A DNA stretch of 64,000 nucleotides. Source: Gliomastix tumulicola (Eukaryota > Ascomycota > Sordariomycetes > Hypocreales > Bionectriaceae). The stretch is from NCBI GenBank assembly GCA_001599755.1, contig BCHX01000007.1, positions 558,001-622,000 on the forward strand, given 5' to 3'. The notes below the pieces were generated by a model that was not told the DNA's origin, ran no database searches, and was given only the letters and a program-made list of their open reading frames with translations. The translations under genes and the position numbers were made by a program. This document shows positions 45,053-56,433 of this stretch, one piece after another. Position 1 is the stretch's first letter; each line of letters begins with the position of its first letter.

Positions 45053-45290
45053 GGTCGTGCTGGCTTTTTTCACTTCACTTAGATGGTCCATCCTGTTGTT
45101 GCAAGAAAGGTATAGAACAGACGTGAAGACGGTTTGAACAGATACAAGAGCGCTGCTTTACAGACAAAGAATACAATATGTTGCAACCGAGATGAAATTT
45201 ATCCAATCTGTCCAGTATAAACACCAAAACGCCTGAAGCAAAATCCCATTCTCCTCCATATGTTTCCCTTTTCCCTTCCACACCCTCACT

Positions 45291-48200
45291 TCACTTCGCC
45301 AGCTTCCCCCATTTCGCCTTGATCCCATCCCGCCACTCAGCAAACCCCCTCTTCTCCCCGTCCGGGAACAGGATCTGCCCCGTGTGCAGCACCCTCTTCA
45401 GCGGCGGCACCGTAATCCACTCATGATCAGCCCTGCAGACCACGGCATCGCCCGCCAGGTCCTTGGTGTCGTTGCCCGGAGCGGCGGCACCAGCGGCACC
45501 AGCAGCCGGCTTCTTGATGACGTTCTTCATGCAGCTGGCGCAGAAGGGATCGAGGCAGTGCCGGCAGAAGTGGTACTCCTCGCTCGGGTTGACGTTGTTG
45601 AGACACTGCGCGCAGCTGCGGTTCGCGGACTGGATGTTGGTGAGCTTCGGCTCGGGCTGCGGCGGCGGCTGGCCGTTGCGCGTGCGGACAGGAGAGTCGA
45701 GCGGTGTCTGGACGGCGGCGGTAGGATCCAGCCTGCGCATGGACACGGCCAGGGCCTCGGCGTTGAGCACGTCGTCGGCCGCAGCGAAGAGGCGGAGCAG
45801 GTTCTCGAGCGCGTACTCATCGTTGCCGAGCTCCTCGTCCTCGAGGATCTCGCAGCTGTCGACGATGAGCCCGGCAAGCAGCCGCTCGGCCTCCTTCTCG
45901 CGGCCGCAGAGCCGGTGGAAGCGTCCGAGGTAGATGGCAGCAACGTTGACGTCCGAGCCGAGCATGTTGGCCGGCATGTCCTGGTTCTCGTGCACAGACT
46001 GCTTCGCATGCACGGCTTCGAGCTTCTGGATCCAGTCCTTGGCCGCGGCACTGCTCACGCCCGCATGCAGGATCTTCTCCCAGTAGAGCGCTGCGAGACG
46101 CTGGAACGAGAGAGCGTGCGCATGGCGCGTGGCGACGTTACCTCTAGGCCTGTACTCGACGAGCGAGATCTGCTCAAAGACCTCGAGGGCCTCCTCGAGA
46201 CGGCGTGCGTACATGAGCGTCGTGCCGTACGTGATGCGCAGGTAGAGCGCCTTGAGGGGGTCGCGCAGCCCGTCGGCGACGTCGATGCAGATCTCGAGGC
46301 GGTCGAGGAGGAAGTCGGACTTGTTCTGCGTGCAGGCGGCCCGGGGGATGCACTCCATGAGCAGCGGCTTGTTATACAGGTTCAGGATGAGGTTGGCGAG
46401 CTGGCTGCGTTCGTGGCTGCGGCCCACGCGGAGGAGGGACATGTCGTCGAGGAGCTTCATCATGTCGGCGTGTCTGTTCTCGTCGGCGAGAACAGACAGA
46501 AGACCAGTCTCAGCCTCGAAGCGCTCTGCTCCCTGGACCTCTGCGTCGGCGGCGCTCTTGATGGCCTCGTGGTAGTAGGTGATGGCCGTGTTGACGTCGC
46601 CAAGATGGTAGCTGCTGTCGGCAACGATGATCTGGTCCTTATACAGTCGCCACTTGCTGGCAGACAGCTGCGCCTCCGCGAACTTCCCGTCGGCGATGCT
46701 CTTCTTCTCGGTGGCCTCGCACTCCTTGGCCAGCTTCAGCGCGTTCTCCCACTGCTCGTCCCTCCACAGGCAGTACGCCTTCCTGCCGGACGTCTCGACG
46801 TTGTTGGCGTCGATCTTCAGCGCCTCGTTGTACTGCTGCAGGGCATCGTTGTACAGGCCCGCGCCGAGGAATGTCCCGCCAACACGTCTGTAGTAATGTG
46901 CCGACGTCTTGATCTGCGCCCAGTCGAGCGCCTGCTTGACACGCTCAGCGACAGGGATATCGGCCCAGTGACGCTGCGAGTCGGCCCACGACTGCCCAAG
47001 GTCCATGAACGCGAGACTCTGCACGATGCGGAAGCAGAACTTGGTCGGGACATACACGCCGAAGCCCTCGTCGACCCAGGCACGCGCGTAGTACCGACCA
47101 ATGACCTCGACAATGCCCGTCGGCTTCGCGACAGACGCCTCTGCCCACTGCCTGGCAGCAGGCTCGAGACTAGCAAGAACGTCCGGGTCCGCCATCCACA
47201 TCCGGAGGGCCTTCAAGTTCCTGTCCGAGAAGACGACCATGCCCTCGTCGTTCTTCTCGTACATGATGCTCCACTCGTAGAGGACGCTCTCGTCCGTCAG
47301 CATGCGGTGCACCTGCGTCCCGATCGTCTTCTTGTCCTCCTTGGAGGACACGGACGCAGGGTCCACGTCGGCGAGATGCTCCTGCCAGTACCAGGCGGCG
47401 TACTGCTTGATGGACTGCCCGCCGCTGTGCCCGAGGGCCTCGCCCTTGCCGCCGAACCAGTCTCCGTCGCAGAAGATGCGCAGACACGTCCGGAGCACGT
47501 TGAGCCGGGCGTCGAGCGTGCGGAAGCCGAGCGAGATGGGGCCCTTGCTGCAGGTCGTCTTGTCCGTGTCCTCGTCGCGGAAGAACTCGCGGACCGACGT
47601 GTGGAAGAAGGTGACGGTCGTCGTCGACTTCTTGGAGCGGAACTCGAGCTCGTCCCCGTCCGAGTCGGTGACGAGGGCACGCAGGATGGGGCTTCGCGAG
47701 CGGCTGATATTTCTGCGCTCGGGCGGGCTGGAGACGAAGGTCACGAGGCTGCTCTGGCGGTCGCCGGTGGCGAACTTCTGCGCTGGGCTGAGGTTGCGTC
47801 GTCGGCTGGGACTGTCCTGGCCGGCAGAGCTTGAGCGTCGTGGCCTATCACTCGGCGTTGAATCACGGCTCTTGCCGCCGTTGCGCTGCCTCCTCTCACG
47901 ATCCTTGATGAGATCATCCGTTGTCAGACCATCCTCGCGCTCCAGCTCAAAGAAACAACTGTACTGCCCACGCAGCGTGTCCTCAAACCTGAACGGCGTC
48001 TCGTCGAACGCGAGAATAAGCACCGCCTCGAGCTGCTCCAGCGTGAGACTCTGCTCCGCGCACGTGATCCACTGCAGCATCTCGTTCAGATCCCCGGCAT
48101 CCTCCTCGGTCATGGTCGACGCGAGGTTTTCGAGCGTCTTGTGCAGCATGCCGTTGATCTCGCGCGGGAACGACTGCAGGCTCTTGAGGATGGTGCTCGC

Positions 48201-50136
48201 GCGGCTGGCGCGGTTGACGTCGGCGAGCATGAACTTGGCGAGGATGAAGAGCCCGTCGGCGCGCTTGATCATGAGGTCGACGACCTGGGTCTTGAGGTCG
48301 TCCCGGCGGCGGAGCACCTTGGAGCTGTCGACGCCGTCCCGGATGAAGGTGCGGACGTCCTCGGCGTTGCGGTCGTGCGTGACGACGACGGAGGAGAGCG
48401 AGCCCGCGCGGGAGACGGGGTCGAGGTGGGTAGTCACGAGGTCGTTCATGTGAGGGCGGCCGACGAGGGCGATCTGGATGCGGGCGCGGGTCTTGGGGAA
48501 GGGAGTGCCGGGCTCGTTCTTGGGCTCCATCTCGGAGAGGAGCTCCTCGATCTCCTCGGGGTCGGCCTCGTCGATGCCGTCGAGGACGATGTGGAGGGAC
48601 ACCTGCGGTCTCTCGGCGCTGTCATCCTTGAATGGCTCAACAAAAAGGCGGCGGTATGCACTGGCAATGGTCTTGATGTCTTCAGCAGAGTGAACACGAC
48701 GCATCACTTGTCGTCCGTAGACGGCGTCGCTCTCGCTTAGCTGGTAGGCGACGTCACGCAGCGCCTGCAGCACCGACCTCGTCTCGGGGTTGCTCGCGCG
48801 GAAGTAGAAGTACGCAATATGCGACAGATTCGTGTTCCCCCAGGCGATCAGCCCCGTCGACAGATACGACTTGCCCGTGCCCGGACCGCCCGACATCCAG
48901 AGATGCTGCTTCTCCCCCCTCACCCACGCCTGCACGCCCTCGTCCGCCAGCAGCCACTCGCCCGTGCCGGCCACCCTCGTCCGCCGGAACCACGAGTAGA
49001 AGTCCTCGGGGAAGGGACTCGGCTCGAGCACGTCCCGCAGCGACTCCTGGTGCGCGAGCGTCATGCGCTCCCTGTACTCGGCGCGGAAGCTCTGCAGCGT
49101 GTCGCGGATCTCGCCGAGCCCGCCCTCGACCCGGTCCGTCTTGACGTTGAGCTGCGCGACGCCGCCGTACGTCTCGGCGATGGCCTGGCGCTCCTCAGCG
49201 AGGGCGAGGGCGCGGAGGCGCTCGAGGGCGGGCTTCACGGGGCTGTTCATGCCGACGAGCTGCTTGAAATAGGACTTGACGCGGCCGCGCTTGACCTCCT
49301 TGGTGGCGAGGACAAGGACCTCGAAGAGGGCGGCCATGATGGTGACGACCTTGTGGCGCATCTCAGGGGACATTTCGCCTTTGAGGTAGGCTGTGAGTCT
49401 GGCTGTGAAGTCCTGTGAGGGTGTTAGCAGGGGGGTCTGATAGGCACGTGCGAGGGATAGGATGAGAGTGTTATCGTTAGATGTTGGTACAGGTACAGAG
49501 AGATAGGATTTTGCGAGAGCAAGAACGAGGCGGATTTCTAGAGCACAGTGGCAACTGTTCACCTCCTTGTCCGATGCACCAACGTCGTCGTGACTCTCTC
49601 GCCAACTGACGCGTACGCTACGCAGCAGCATGCGGGGGAGAACAACCCACCTTTGTCTGCACAAACAGCTCCAGAATCGTATCATACGCATCCGACACAT
49701 TGTTCGCCGCGTTGATCAGGTACATGACGGCCGAGAAGATGTTCTGCGACGGCGGGAACACCTCGCTCGCGGGGCCGACGGCGATCTCGCCCACGACCTC
49801 GATGGGCTTGAGCATGGCGCTCAGCGCACCAAAGAGGCTCTCCCGCTTGGCGCGGAAGGCGGTGAAGCCGTCGTTCTGGCGGTCGACCTGCTTCTTGAGG
49901 TCGTCGAGCGTGCGCATCGGCGGGTTCATGAAGTCTTCGACGCTCGCGCCCGCGGACTCGCTGTACAGCTTGGCCGCCTCGGCGACGACGGTCACGAACT
50001 GGGCGTCCATGGCGGCGGAGGCTGGGGCTGCTATCGTTGGAGGAGGGGCTGTTGTTGCTGGAGGGGCGGCTGCTGGAGCAGCGGCCGTAGTAGAGGCCGT
50101 CTCGGGCTTCTTCTCCTTCTCCTTGTCGGCAGCCAT
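45291..50136 (-). CDS. NLR-like STAND protein: Goodbye - NACHT - TPR - zinc finger
   Basis: Two exons on the minus strand, 50136-49651 and 49412-45291, encode 1535 residues. The single intron is unusually long (238 bp, GTGGGT ... CACAG) but joins QTK to DFTARL in frame. An Ala/Pro-rich head (about 10-45) precedes the fungal STAND N-terminal Goodbye domain (to about 250). The NACHT NTPase follows, with P-loop GGPGTGKS at about 337-344 and Walker B IVLDGIDE at about 437-444. A Ser/Arg-rich linker comes next, then tetratricopeptide-like helices (GLYNDALQQYNEALKI and later repeats). The C-terminal Cys-rich module (about 1429-1492; CxxC, CxxC, CxxC, CRADH) resembles a ZZ or RING-like zinc finger. 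STAND proteins are nucleotide-driven signalling switches in non-self recognition. The fused zinc finger suggests a protein-interaction or ubiquitin-linked output, which is inference. Confidence 0.9.
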
Positions 50137-51903
50137 GGTTTGGTGGTGAAGGAGGAGAAGAGTAAGAGAGAGTAGGAAAGATCAAGAGAGGAGGGGGTCG
50201 AGTAGATAAATCAGTCAGTGCTTCTTGGGCCGAACCACCAGTGACGAGATGGGCATTTTCCAATTCTCCTCAGGCGGCGCAGAGTGCATACAATTCATGC
50301 AGCCAAGAGGGGACCGCTCCGCTGCGGTGGGCTAGGGCTTATATAGAGGCGAGACGACGCAGGTGTCGCCTTGCAGACGCGCGTCCGCGGCTCAAACGGC
50401 GGTTTGGTTCGCTCGGCGTCCTGACTGTCTCCTCCGGCCTGACTGTCCCCTCCGGAAACGAGGCTCGGGGAAAGAAACAGAGTGTGCAGTCAGCCATCTG
50501 GGACTTTCATCGTCTCGGGGGGGTCACATTGTGGGAAAAAAGAGGAGACGGGGCGATGAGACGATGCATCATGAATAATCAAGCCTTTCACACCACCATC
50601 AGCACCATCGACGCGGGGCGGCGGGCGCTAAAGGACACCAAAGGGACTAGAAGCGTCAGACCGCCCCTGAAGTCTGAGCTCCGAGGGCAGCAGGGCGAGG
50701 AAGGTAAGGCAACCAAGAGAGGCTTCGGCGTGTGACGAGAATAGAATGCGGCCGCTGATTGGCGTCGAAACATCGGGGCGACGCAGGGGAAGAAGAGGCC
50801 GTTGGTCCGGTAGGGCTGCAGGTGTGTGAGACGATGACACGAGTCGCACAGATTTAGAAGGTCGATGGTGTGGTTGCCGCCGGAGAATGTGTCTCGGCGT
50901 CAGATTCATGTGATGAAAGGATGTGACGAGTCTCTTGGGGAGGGGGGAAAGGCAAGAAAGGGAGGGTGAGATGCAGGGTCGTGCCCCTGATGGAGGGGGT
51001 CAGCTTAGCGAACAGGGACATAAGAAGGAGCACACTCTGTTCCCTAACGCCCCGCTGAAGAGCCCTGCCTTTTATGTCTCCCTGCTGCCTGAAATTGGGC
51101 TTCACTGGGGACGGAGATGGTGGCTGACGCTAGCTTACAGGGCTCGATTAGCCCATGTCGGCGCAGGACAGGCTGAGGCGGCGCAGAAAGTCCGCCGATG
51201 TGCATTCGAAGAAGATCGCCGTCTAATGATGTCGCCTGACACGCCTATCATCTGCCTTCTTATCCATCGCATGCTCTGCCTGAGTCGGTAGGGCCGAATG
51301 TCCCCCTCGCCGTGAGAAAGTAGGTACCTAAGCCTAAGCATAGGGCCAACCTGCAGCTGGTGGAGGGCGGAACGGAACTTTGGCGCGCCTGGCCCGAATG
51401 GGCGTCGATTGAAAATAGCAAAAGCGCCGATTCATGGTCGCCGAATTCGATCCTTGGGATTCGGTCCTGCTTCTATACATGGGTCGTTGCTGAGCTGGGC
51501 TGCTGGGGAGCCCGGCTCGGCCTGTCTGTCGCCTTTCCATTTGGCTGCTGATTTCACAGCGCCCTTCCCTGCCTTCTGCTGCAGTGAAAGTAGTCAGTGC
51601 TGTCAGTGCTAATTCCAGCACAGTGGAGCGAACCAGTGGTGAACTAAATTGGTTATCACAGCAGGACTAATCAAAACAGACTGTTGGTATTATCGCTCTA
51701 ACTCTAGGGAAGATGGGCCAGTAAGGGCTCAGACAATATGCGCTCCATCCGCACCCGACAAAGAACCCAGGAGAAAAGAGAAATATGTCGACTGACAAGG
51801 CGAAACATAGAAAAGCGAGGGAGAGACGCGTGATTGGCAAGATACGTGGATGAAATCGGGATCGAGGGGCGAACCCATTCCCTTCAGTGCAGCTCAGCGC
51901 AGC
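50137..51903. other. Intergenic region upstream of the STAND gene
   Basis: A 1.77-kb region with no supported gene. Open frames on both strands (for example 50241-50735) are Arg-rich and without domain. It serves as promoter of the STAND gene and 3' flank of the RTA1 gene. Confidence 0.5.
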
Positions 51904-52975
51904 TCAGCGCATCTCCGTCTCCTCATCTCCACGACGCTGCGATCGCTGCCGAAAGCCCATTTTGACAACCTTTCCAGGAGGCACGATGTTGAAGAGGATA
52001 CAGACGGCGAGCATGGGTGCGGCGTCGAGCACGTAAAGGCTGGAGGCGAACATGTCAGCAGACTGTGTAAAAAAACAGCGGAAAGGGTACTCACGGCCAC
52101 TCGTTGTTCATAATGTACCCGTCCTTGCCCTCGATGAACTCGATGAGCCGGTAGACTGACCGAACCAGGATCAAGATGCAAGAAACATTGACGGCCAAGA
52201 GCAAATGCTTCCATCCCAGCCGAGGACGAGGAGCTACAGGCAACTCCTGGCTCACACCCTGCGCGTCGACAAGAGGCTTCGGCTGCGCATCCCCAAATCT
52301 CTTCGACACCCAATGGAAGCGACCGGCAACGATGCTGAAAAACCCAAAGGCAACGAGCTGCACGATGACACCGCCCACACCGATGATCCTGCCCCGATCG
52401 ATCTGGTCTTTGAAGTCCGAGTCCGTGGGATCAGCCCTCGTGAGCATCAGCGCGCCGACGAGCTGCATCAGCAGAGATATGACATCGAAGCCGACAAAGA
52501 TGGGCGTCAGCCAGCGGGCCGGTGCCCAGAGGAGTCGGAAGCGGCGGTCTTGCGGAGGGACGACGAGGAAGACGATTCGGCCGAAGACGACGTAGATGAT
52601 GCCGGCCATGAGGACGGGAGGGAGGACGACGAGGGTGAAAGATGCCGAGTACAGCGGGCGGGACTGGGTGTCGTTGGCGGAGAGGATTCGGAGGGCGTAG
52701 CCTCCCACCTCGCCTGTCGGAAAGAGTTAGCCGATGGTATCAAGAACGATCAAGGTGAAAGAAAGCTCACCTCCAATGGCGACGAGCATGACGATCCATA
52801 TCCAAGCCCTAGTTCTGAACGATTGGTATACGGCGAGCAGGCCACTGGTGGCGAAGAGCGCACAGAACACGGCGGCGGCGGCCTCGGACACGGAGTATGT
52901 GTACATGGAGTATTCCGGGCCATCGCTCCGGGGTTGCAGCAGTGTCGGCATGTCGGCAGCCATTATTTCGGCCAT
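51904..52975 (-). CDS. RTA1-like seven-transmembrane protein
   Basis: Three exons on the minus strand, 52975-52771, 52713-52095 and 52039-51904, give 319 residues. Introns are 57 and 55 bp (GTGAGC ... GACAG; GTGAGT ... TCCAG). The short last exon restores the family C-terminus EWPLYVLDAAPMLAVCILFN. Seven hydrophobic segments are visible. GGEVGGYALRI, DVISLLMQLVGA and RSVYRLIEF are typical RTA1 landmarks. RTA1/RSB1 proteins are fungal plasma-membrane proteins implicated in resistance to aminocholesterol drugs and in lipid or sphingoid-base translocation. The start at 52975 is the first ATG in frame; the longer frame begins with TTG. The Arg/Glu-rich C-terminal tail is probably cytosolic. Confidence 0.9.
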
Positions 52976-53778
52976 GGGCAGGGCTTCGAGGAGGGACAGA
53001 CGAGTGAACGATGCTATTGCAGACAAAATGAAGCTATCTCGAGGCGTGGTCTGAATGATTCAATAATTATTCTCCCACGTCCCGTTCCATGTCGAACGCA
53101 GTCCTCTATATACTGAGATATCGGAGAACATAGCCACATTTTGCAATATCACAAAGTCCATGGGTGTACGTAGCATCGGCGCTTCTCGACAGACCTCCGT
53201 GCTGCCTCTGTTATCGCGACGTTCTGAGTGGTGCAAAATCATCCACATCCCGACATGGCTCCTGTGCATCGGAGGTTTGCATACGTGGTCAGGCCTCCTC
53301 AGTATGCCGGGACTTGAGGTGGTCTGAACTTAAAGGTCTGACAGTCGGCGCTTGTAAGCCCCGGGCGCCGATCTGCACAGCCTCACTCACCACCACCCTC
53401 CACCGCTTCCCTTGCAGGGGTGGAGATACTAACCCTTGCTGTCAACAAAGAATGCCCTGTTCCGGAGTCCTAGAACGTGGTTGTGTTTCTGCAAGACGCT
53501 GACTCACTCGCTTTGTCAAGTTGCCGTCCTTTCGACTTCTGAGTAGCTCAACTAGGGCAGTAGAGTCCCGGATGACATGGTTCCCGACGCTCACCAGAGG
53601 CTAGCTAATAAATTACACACGAACTTTACTTGCGCGACACTCTTATCATATAAAAAGCAGTAGCGGCCGATGATGGAAAGTTTCAATGACTCTAGTAGAA
53701 TGTGAAATGCGCAGTCCTGCTCCCAAAATGATTAGCCCTTGGCCTCAAGTAATCGCCCGCGGAACATCCAGTTCTTCA
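52976..53778. other. Intergenic, no gene seen
   Basis: Promoter side of the RTA1 gene and 3' side of the F-box-like relic. No domain or splice pattern. Confidence 0.45.
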
Positions 53779-54280
53779 TCACTCTCGAAAAGTAATGACA
53801 GTATCCTCCTCGTGACGAATCCTGCCTACTTCACGCAGCAGTCGCGTCACCTCAGCATCCGGTCTCCAACCGTGGGAGTCTATGAACATTCTTGGTCGCC
53901 TGACGTCCTCTTTGCTTTCCGACCACATGGCACCAAGGTCAAGGCTAGGGGCCAAGTAAGTGATGGCCCACGTCTTGTGACGATATTTGCCGAAGGGAAT
54001 AAAGAGCTGGGCCGATGCCAGCGAAGGCATCGTTGCGAGACGCCGGGCAAATGCCGCCGTGAGTGGAAGCAGGACCTCGTCTCTTGGTGTCTTTCGAAAG
54101 CAGTCCCCGCGTCCGCCGTCGCGGTGCTTTGGCGGCCCCATCGACGCCGCGTAGCTCTCTGCGGCCTCGATGTCCTCTGGCTCTGCGCTGCCGTGCCTTG
54201 GAGCCGGCGGACTTGTCGCCTCGATCAGGGAACTTGACGATGTTATCGACGACTTCCTGAGGCAGATGGATCTCAGACAC
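53779..54280 (-). pseudogene. Truncated, frameshifted F-box-like protein gene
   Basis: The start at 54280 gives MSEIHLPQEVVDNIVKF, the usual N-terminus of large fungal F-box-like proteins (LPxEVxDxI). That frame then degenerates into Arg-rich sequence. The expected C-terminal part is in another frame: RDEVLLPLTAAFARRLATM, then WAITYLAP and WRPDAEVTRLLREVGRIRH, ending at 53779. Most of the middle of a normal protein of this class is missing. One internal deletion with a frame change explains the pattern. F-box proteins recruit substrates to SCF ubiquitin ligases; this copy is unlikely to work. Confidence 0.5.
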
Positions 54281-54681
54281 ATTTGTTGTAGGCCGACTTG
54301 GACTTGCCGGAGATGGGCTGTGTCAGAAGGGAAGAAGAAGAGGAGGGGTAGGCGCGAGGAGAAATGAAAGTGTAAGGGTCCATTGAGAGACAAGGCACCT
54401 GTGTAAACACACTACTGTTGGATTCGCACAGTGTGCGTGTCTTGTGGATGTCACGTGAACACCCCGCCTACCTCAGAGGCAATCCGAGCCACCTAGGTGA
54501 GATTTCATGCAGATGGGACATACACAGGTGAAAGGTAAGTAGGTAGTAGTAGATGCCTATCATTATCAAGGCCTCATACTGCTAGCAGCGCTGTATCTAC
54601 TGCGAAATACATCGCTATTGCTTTCATGAACACAAAAATGCTATCCCCCATCCCGAGATCCTGCCATATGTCCAGTTCCTT

Positions 54682-55737
54682 CTATTCGTCTCGGCGCAGA
54701 GAATCGACGTTGACGGGAAGCATGTAACGAAACTCATTCATGAACGTATCAGCCCATTTATACCAGCCCTCACCAATGAGACTGCGCCCCGGGCGAAGTC
54801 TCATGGGAGTGAAAGTGGCTTCAACCAAGTCGGTCTCGGTTGATGTCATGTTGTAGTCTGCGTGGCTGCCTCTTGTGATGACGAACACAACATCCCCTTG
54901 CTGCCCGCCAGGAGGCAGCACCAAGTCTGGTGTAGCGCTAGCTTCCTGGGCTGGTGCCGCGTCTTGGCTGTTGCTATCCTTTGGGGCTTCAGTGGCGTTG
55001 CTGGAGCGTTGACCTGTGTTCATCCATTCTCGAACGCCGGAGGTGCCTCGATACAACGCGACGGATGCACCAGAGCAGTCTCCATCTCTCCATTTCAAAG
55101 TCTTGTGTAAGTTCAAGGCATGCCCCTGCAGTATCATTGGCGTGATGGAAGATGGCACAGGTCCCCCAATATGCATTTGGGATTCCTCGCACATGAAATA
55201 CAGCTTCTTCCAGCCCTGACCCGTGGCGGCGATCATGTTGAGCATGATGAGGTTGGCGCCTCTGTGCGAATTCCCCACGATGGTCAGTGTCTCAAGCTTC
55301 AGCCCGCACAGAGTATCCAACGCGGGCAGCGGGTTGAAGAAGAATGGTGTCTCAGGCTCCAAACCCCACGGCTGAGAGAGGACGCGAATGTGGCGGATCT
55401 TCGCGCGCATACAAGGAGGCAGGGGATGCAGCTTGGCGACCATCGTCCACAACTCGAGGAAGTTGAAGTGGACCTGCGATATCCAGGTGTGGTCGATCTC
55501 AATGTTGAACCGGCGGCAGACGCGCAGGAGGGCGAGGGCGTTGGGACATGGCTTTGTGTAGGTGGACACGGCGTCTGTGTCGGGAGGGTTCTCGACCACG
55601 CCGTGGGTGAGGCGTGTGGAGCAGAAGACGTACTCGTAGATCTTCAGACGGATTTCCGGTGGAACCTTGCTTGCCAGAGGGCCTTGGGCGGCGGATGGCG
55701 GCGAGGGTCTTTCTTCGTTCTCGGATTGATGTGCCAT
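54682..55737 (-). CDS. 2EXR-domain (F-box-like) protein
   Basis: Single exon, 351 residues from the ATG at 55737 (context AAAATGGC). An earlier in-frame ATG at 55950 would add 71 residues that look like translated leader. VPPEIRLKIYEYVF at about 30 matches the fungal 2EXR motif (LPxEIRxxIYxxVF), followed by ALALLRVCRRFNIEI, the usual second helix of this family. The C-terminal half contains a low-complexity segment (AAPAQEASATPDL) and an unassigned domain. These proteins are very numerous in Pezizomycotina and of unknown function; a substrate-adaptor role like that of F-box proteins is only suspected. Confidence 0.8.
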   Translation of the reverse strand: MAHQSENEERPSPPSAAQGPLASKVPPEIRLKIYEYVFCSTRLTHGVVENPPDTDAVSTYTKPCPNALALLRVCRRFNIEIDHTWISQVHFNFLELWTMVAKLHPLPPCMRAKIRHIRVLSQPWGLEPETPFFFNPLPALDTLCGLKLETLTIVGNSHRGANLIMLNMIAATGQGWKKLYFMCEESQMHIGGPVPSSITPMILQGHALNLHKTLKWRDGDCSGASVALYRGTSGVREWMNTGQRSSNATEAPKDSNSQDAAPAQEASATPDLVLPPGGQQGDVVFVITRGSHADYNMTSTETDLVEATFTPMRLRPGRSLIGEGWYKWADTFMNEFRYMLPVNVDSLRRDE

Positions 55738-56433
55738 TTTGAGGGAGGAGACTGGATGGAAATTTGCCGCTGTGCTGCTCTGAAACTGGGCGCTAGAGAA
55801 GCGTGTTTCTCGGTGAGGGAAATGGTTGCTCGCTTTTTTTAGGGATTTTCGACCACTAGGTGGGAGATAAATGGTGTTCGAGATGGGTGAGATGAGGTAG
55901 GCGATAATGAGGGGAGTCGGTTGTGCAGGAGAGAGTCCGGATTCATGCACCTGGAAGAAGAGTCATCTTTAGCATTGCCGTACTTAGGATTGGCTGAGGT
56001 AGTTGCTGTGCCAGCAGAAAGAAGGGCATTTTACCACGAAAGCATGATGGTGGTCTTGCTTGCCCTTGTAAATTCTTGGTAGGTTGGAAGGCGTCAGGTT
56101 GGAACTGAAGAACGAAAATTTAGAAAGACCTCTGCAAGAGAGGCAAACTTGCTACTTGCTAGTATGGCAAGTCTGGTAGCAATATACCTGCCTCAGTAAG
56201 CAGGTAGGTGCTGAACAGACTTCTCGAGAGTTGATGCAGGTGAAGACCATCGCCTTTGAAGAAGCCGTGTGGTGCGTGCAGTGTTTCTGTGGAGCAGTTA
56301 GATGACAAAATTCCAAGTGGACAATTTATGTCAGCCGTACGAGTCTAGGCTTATTATGCTGACGTCGCGTCCAGGAGTCATCCTCACACTCATTCTTAGC
56401 TTGCTGTCGAACTCTGCCCGAACACGCTACATC
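55738..56433. other. Divergent intergenic region
   Basis: Promoter region shared by the 2EXR gene (minus) and the transcription-factor gene (plus). It contains possible leader sequence of both. No other gene seen. Confidence 0.5.

Noticed and set aside
45384..47834. 816-codon plus-strand open frame
   Set aside because: Antisense shadow of the NLR-like gene, caused by GC-rich third positions; composition is Arg/Leu/Val/Glu-rich with no domain. The 383-codon frame at 47302-48453 is a similar shadow.
50241..50735. 164-codon plus-strand frame upstream of the NLR-like gene
   Set aside because: Arg- and Gly-rich, no splice or domain support, overlaps other chance frames; the region is better explained as promoter DNA.
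56302..56433. Upstream ATG that would extend the transcription factor by 44 residues
   Set aside because: The extension contains a hydrophobic run (ILTLILSLL) unlike a nuclear protein, and family-like sequence begins after the ATG at 56434.
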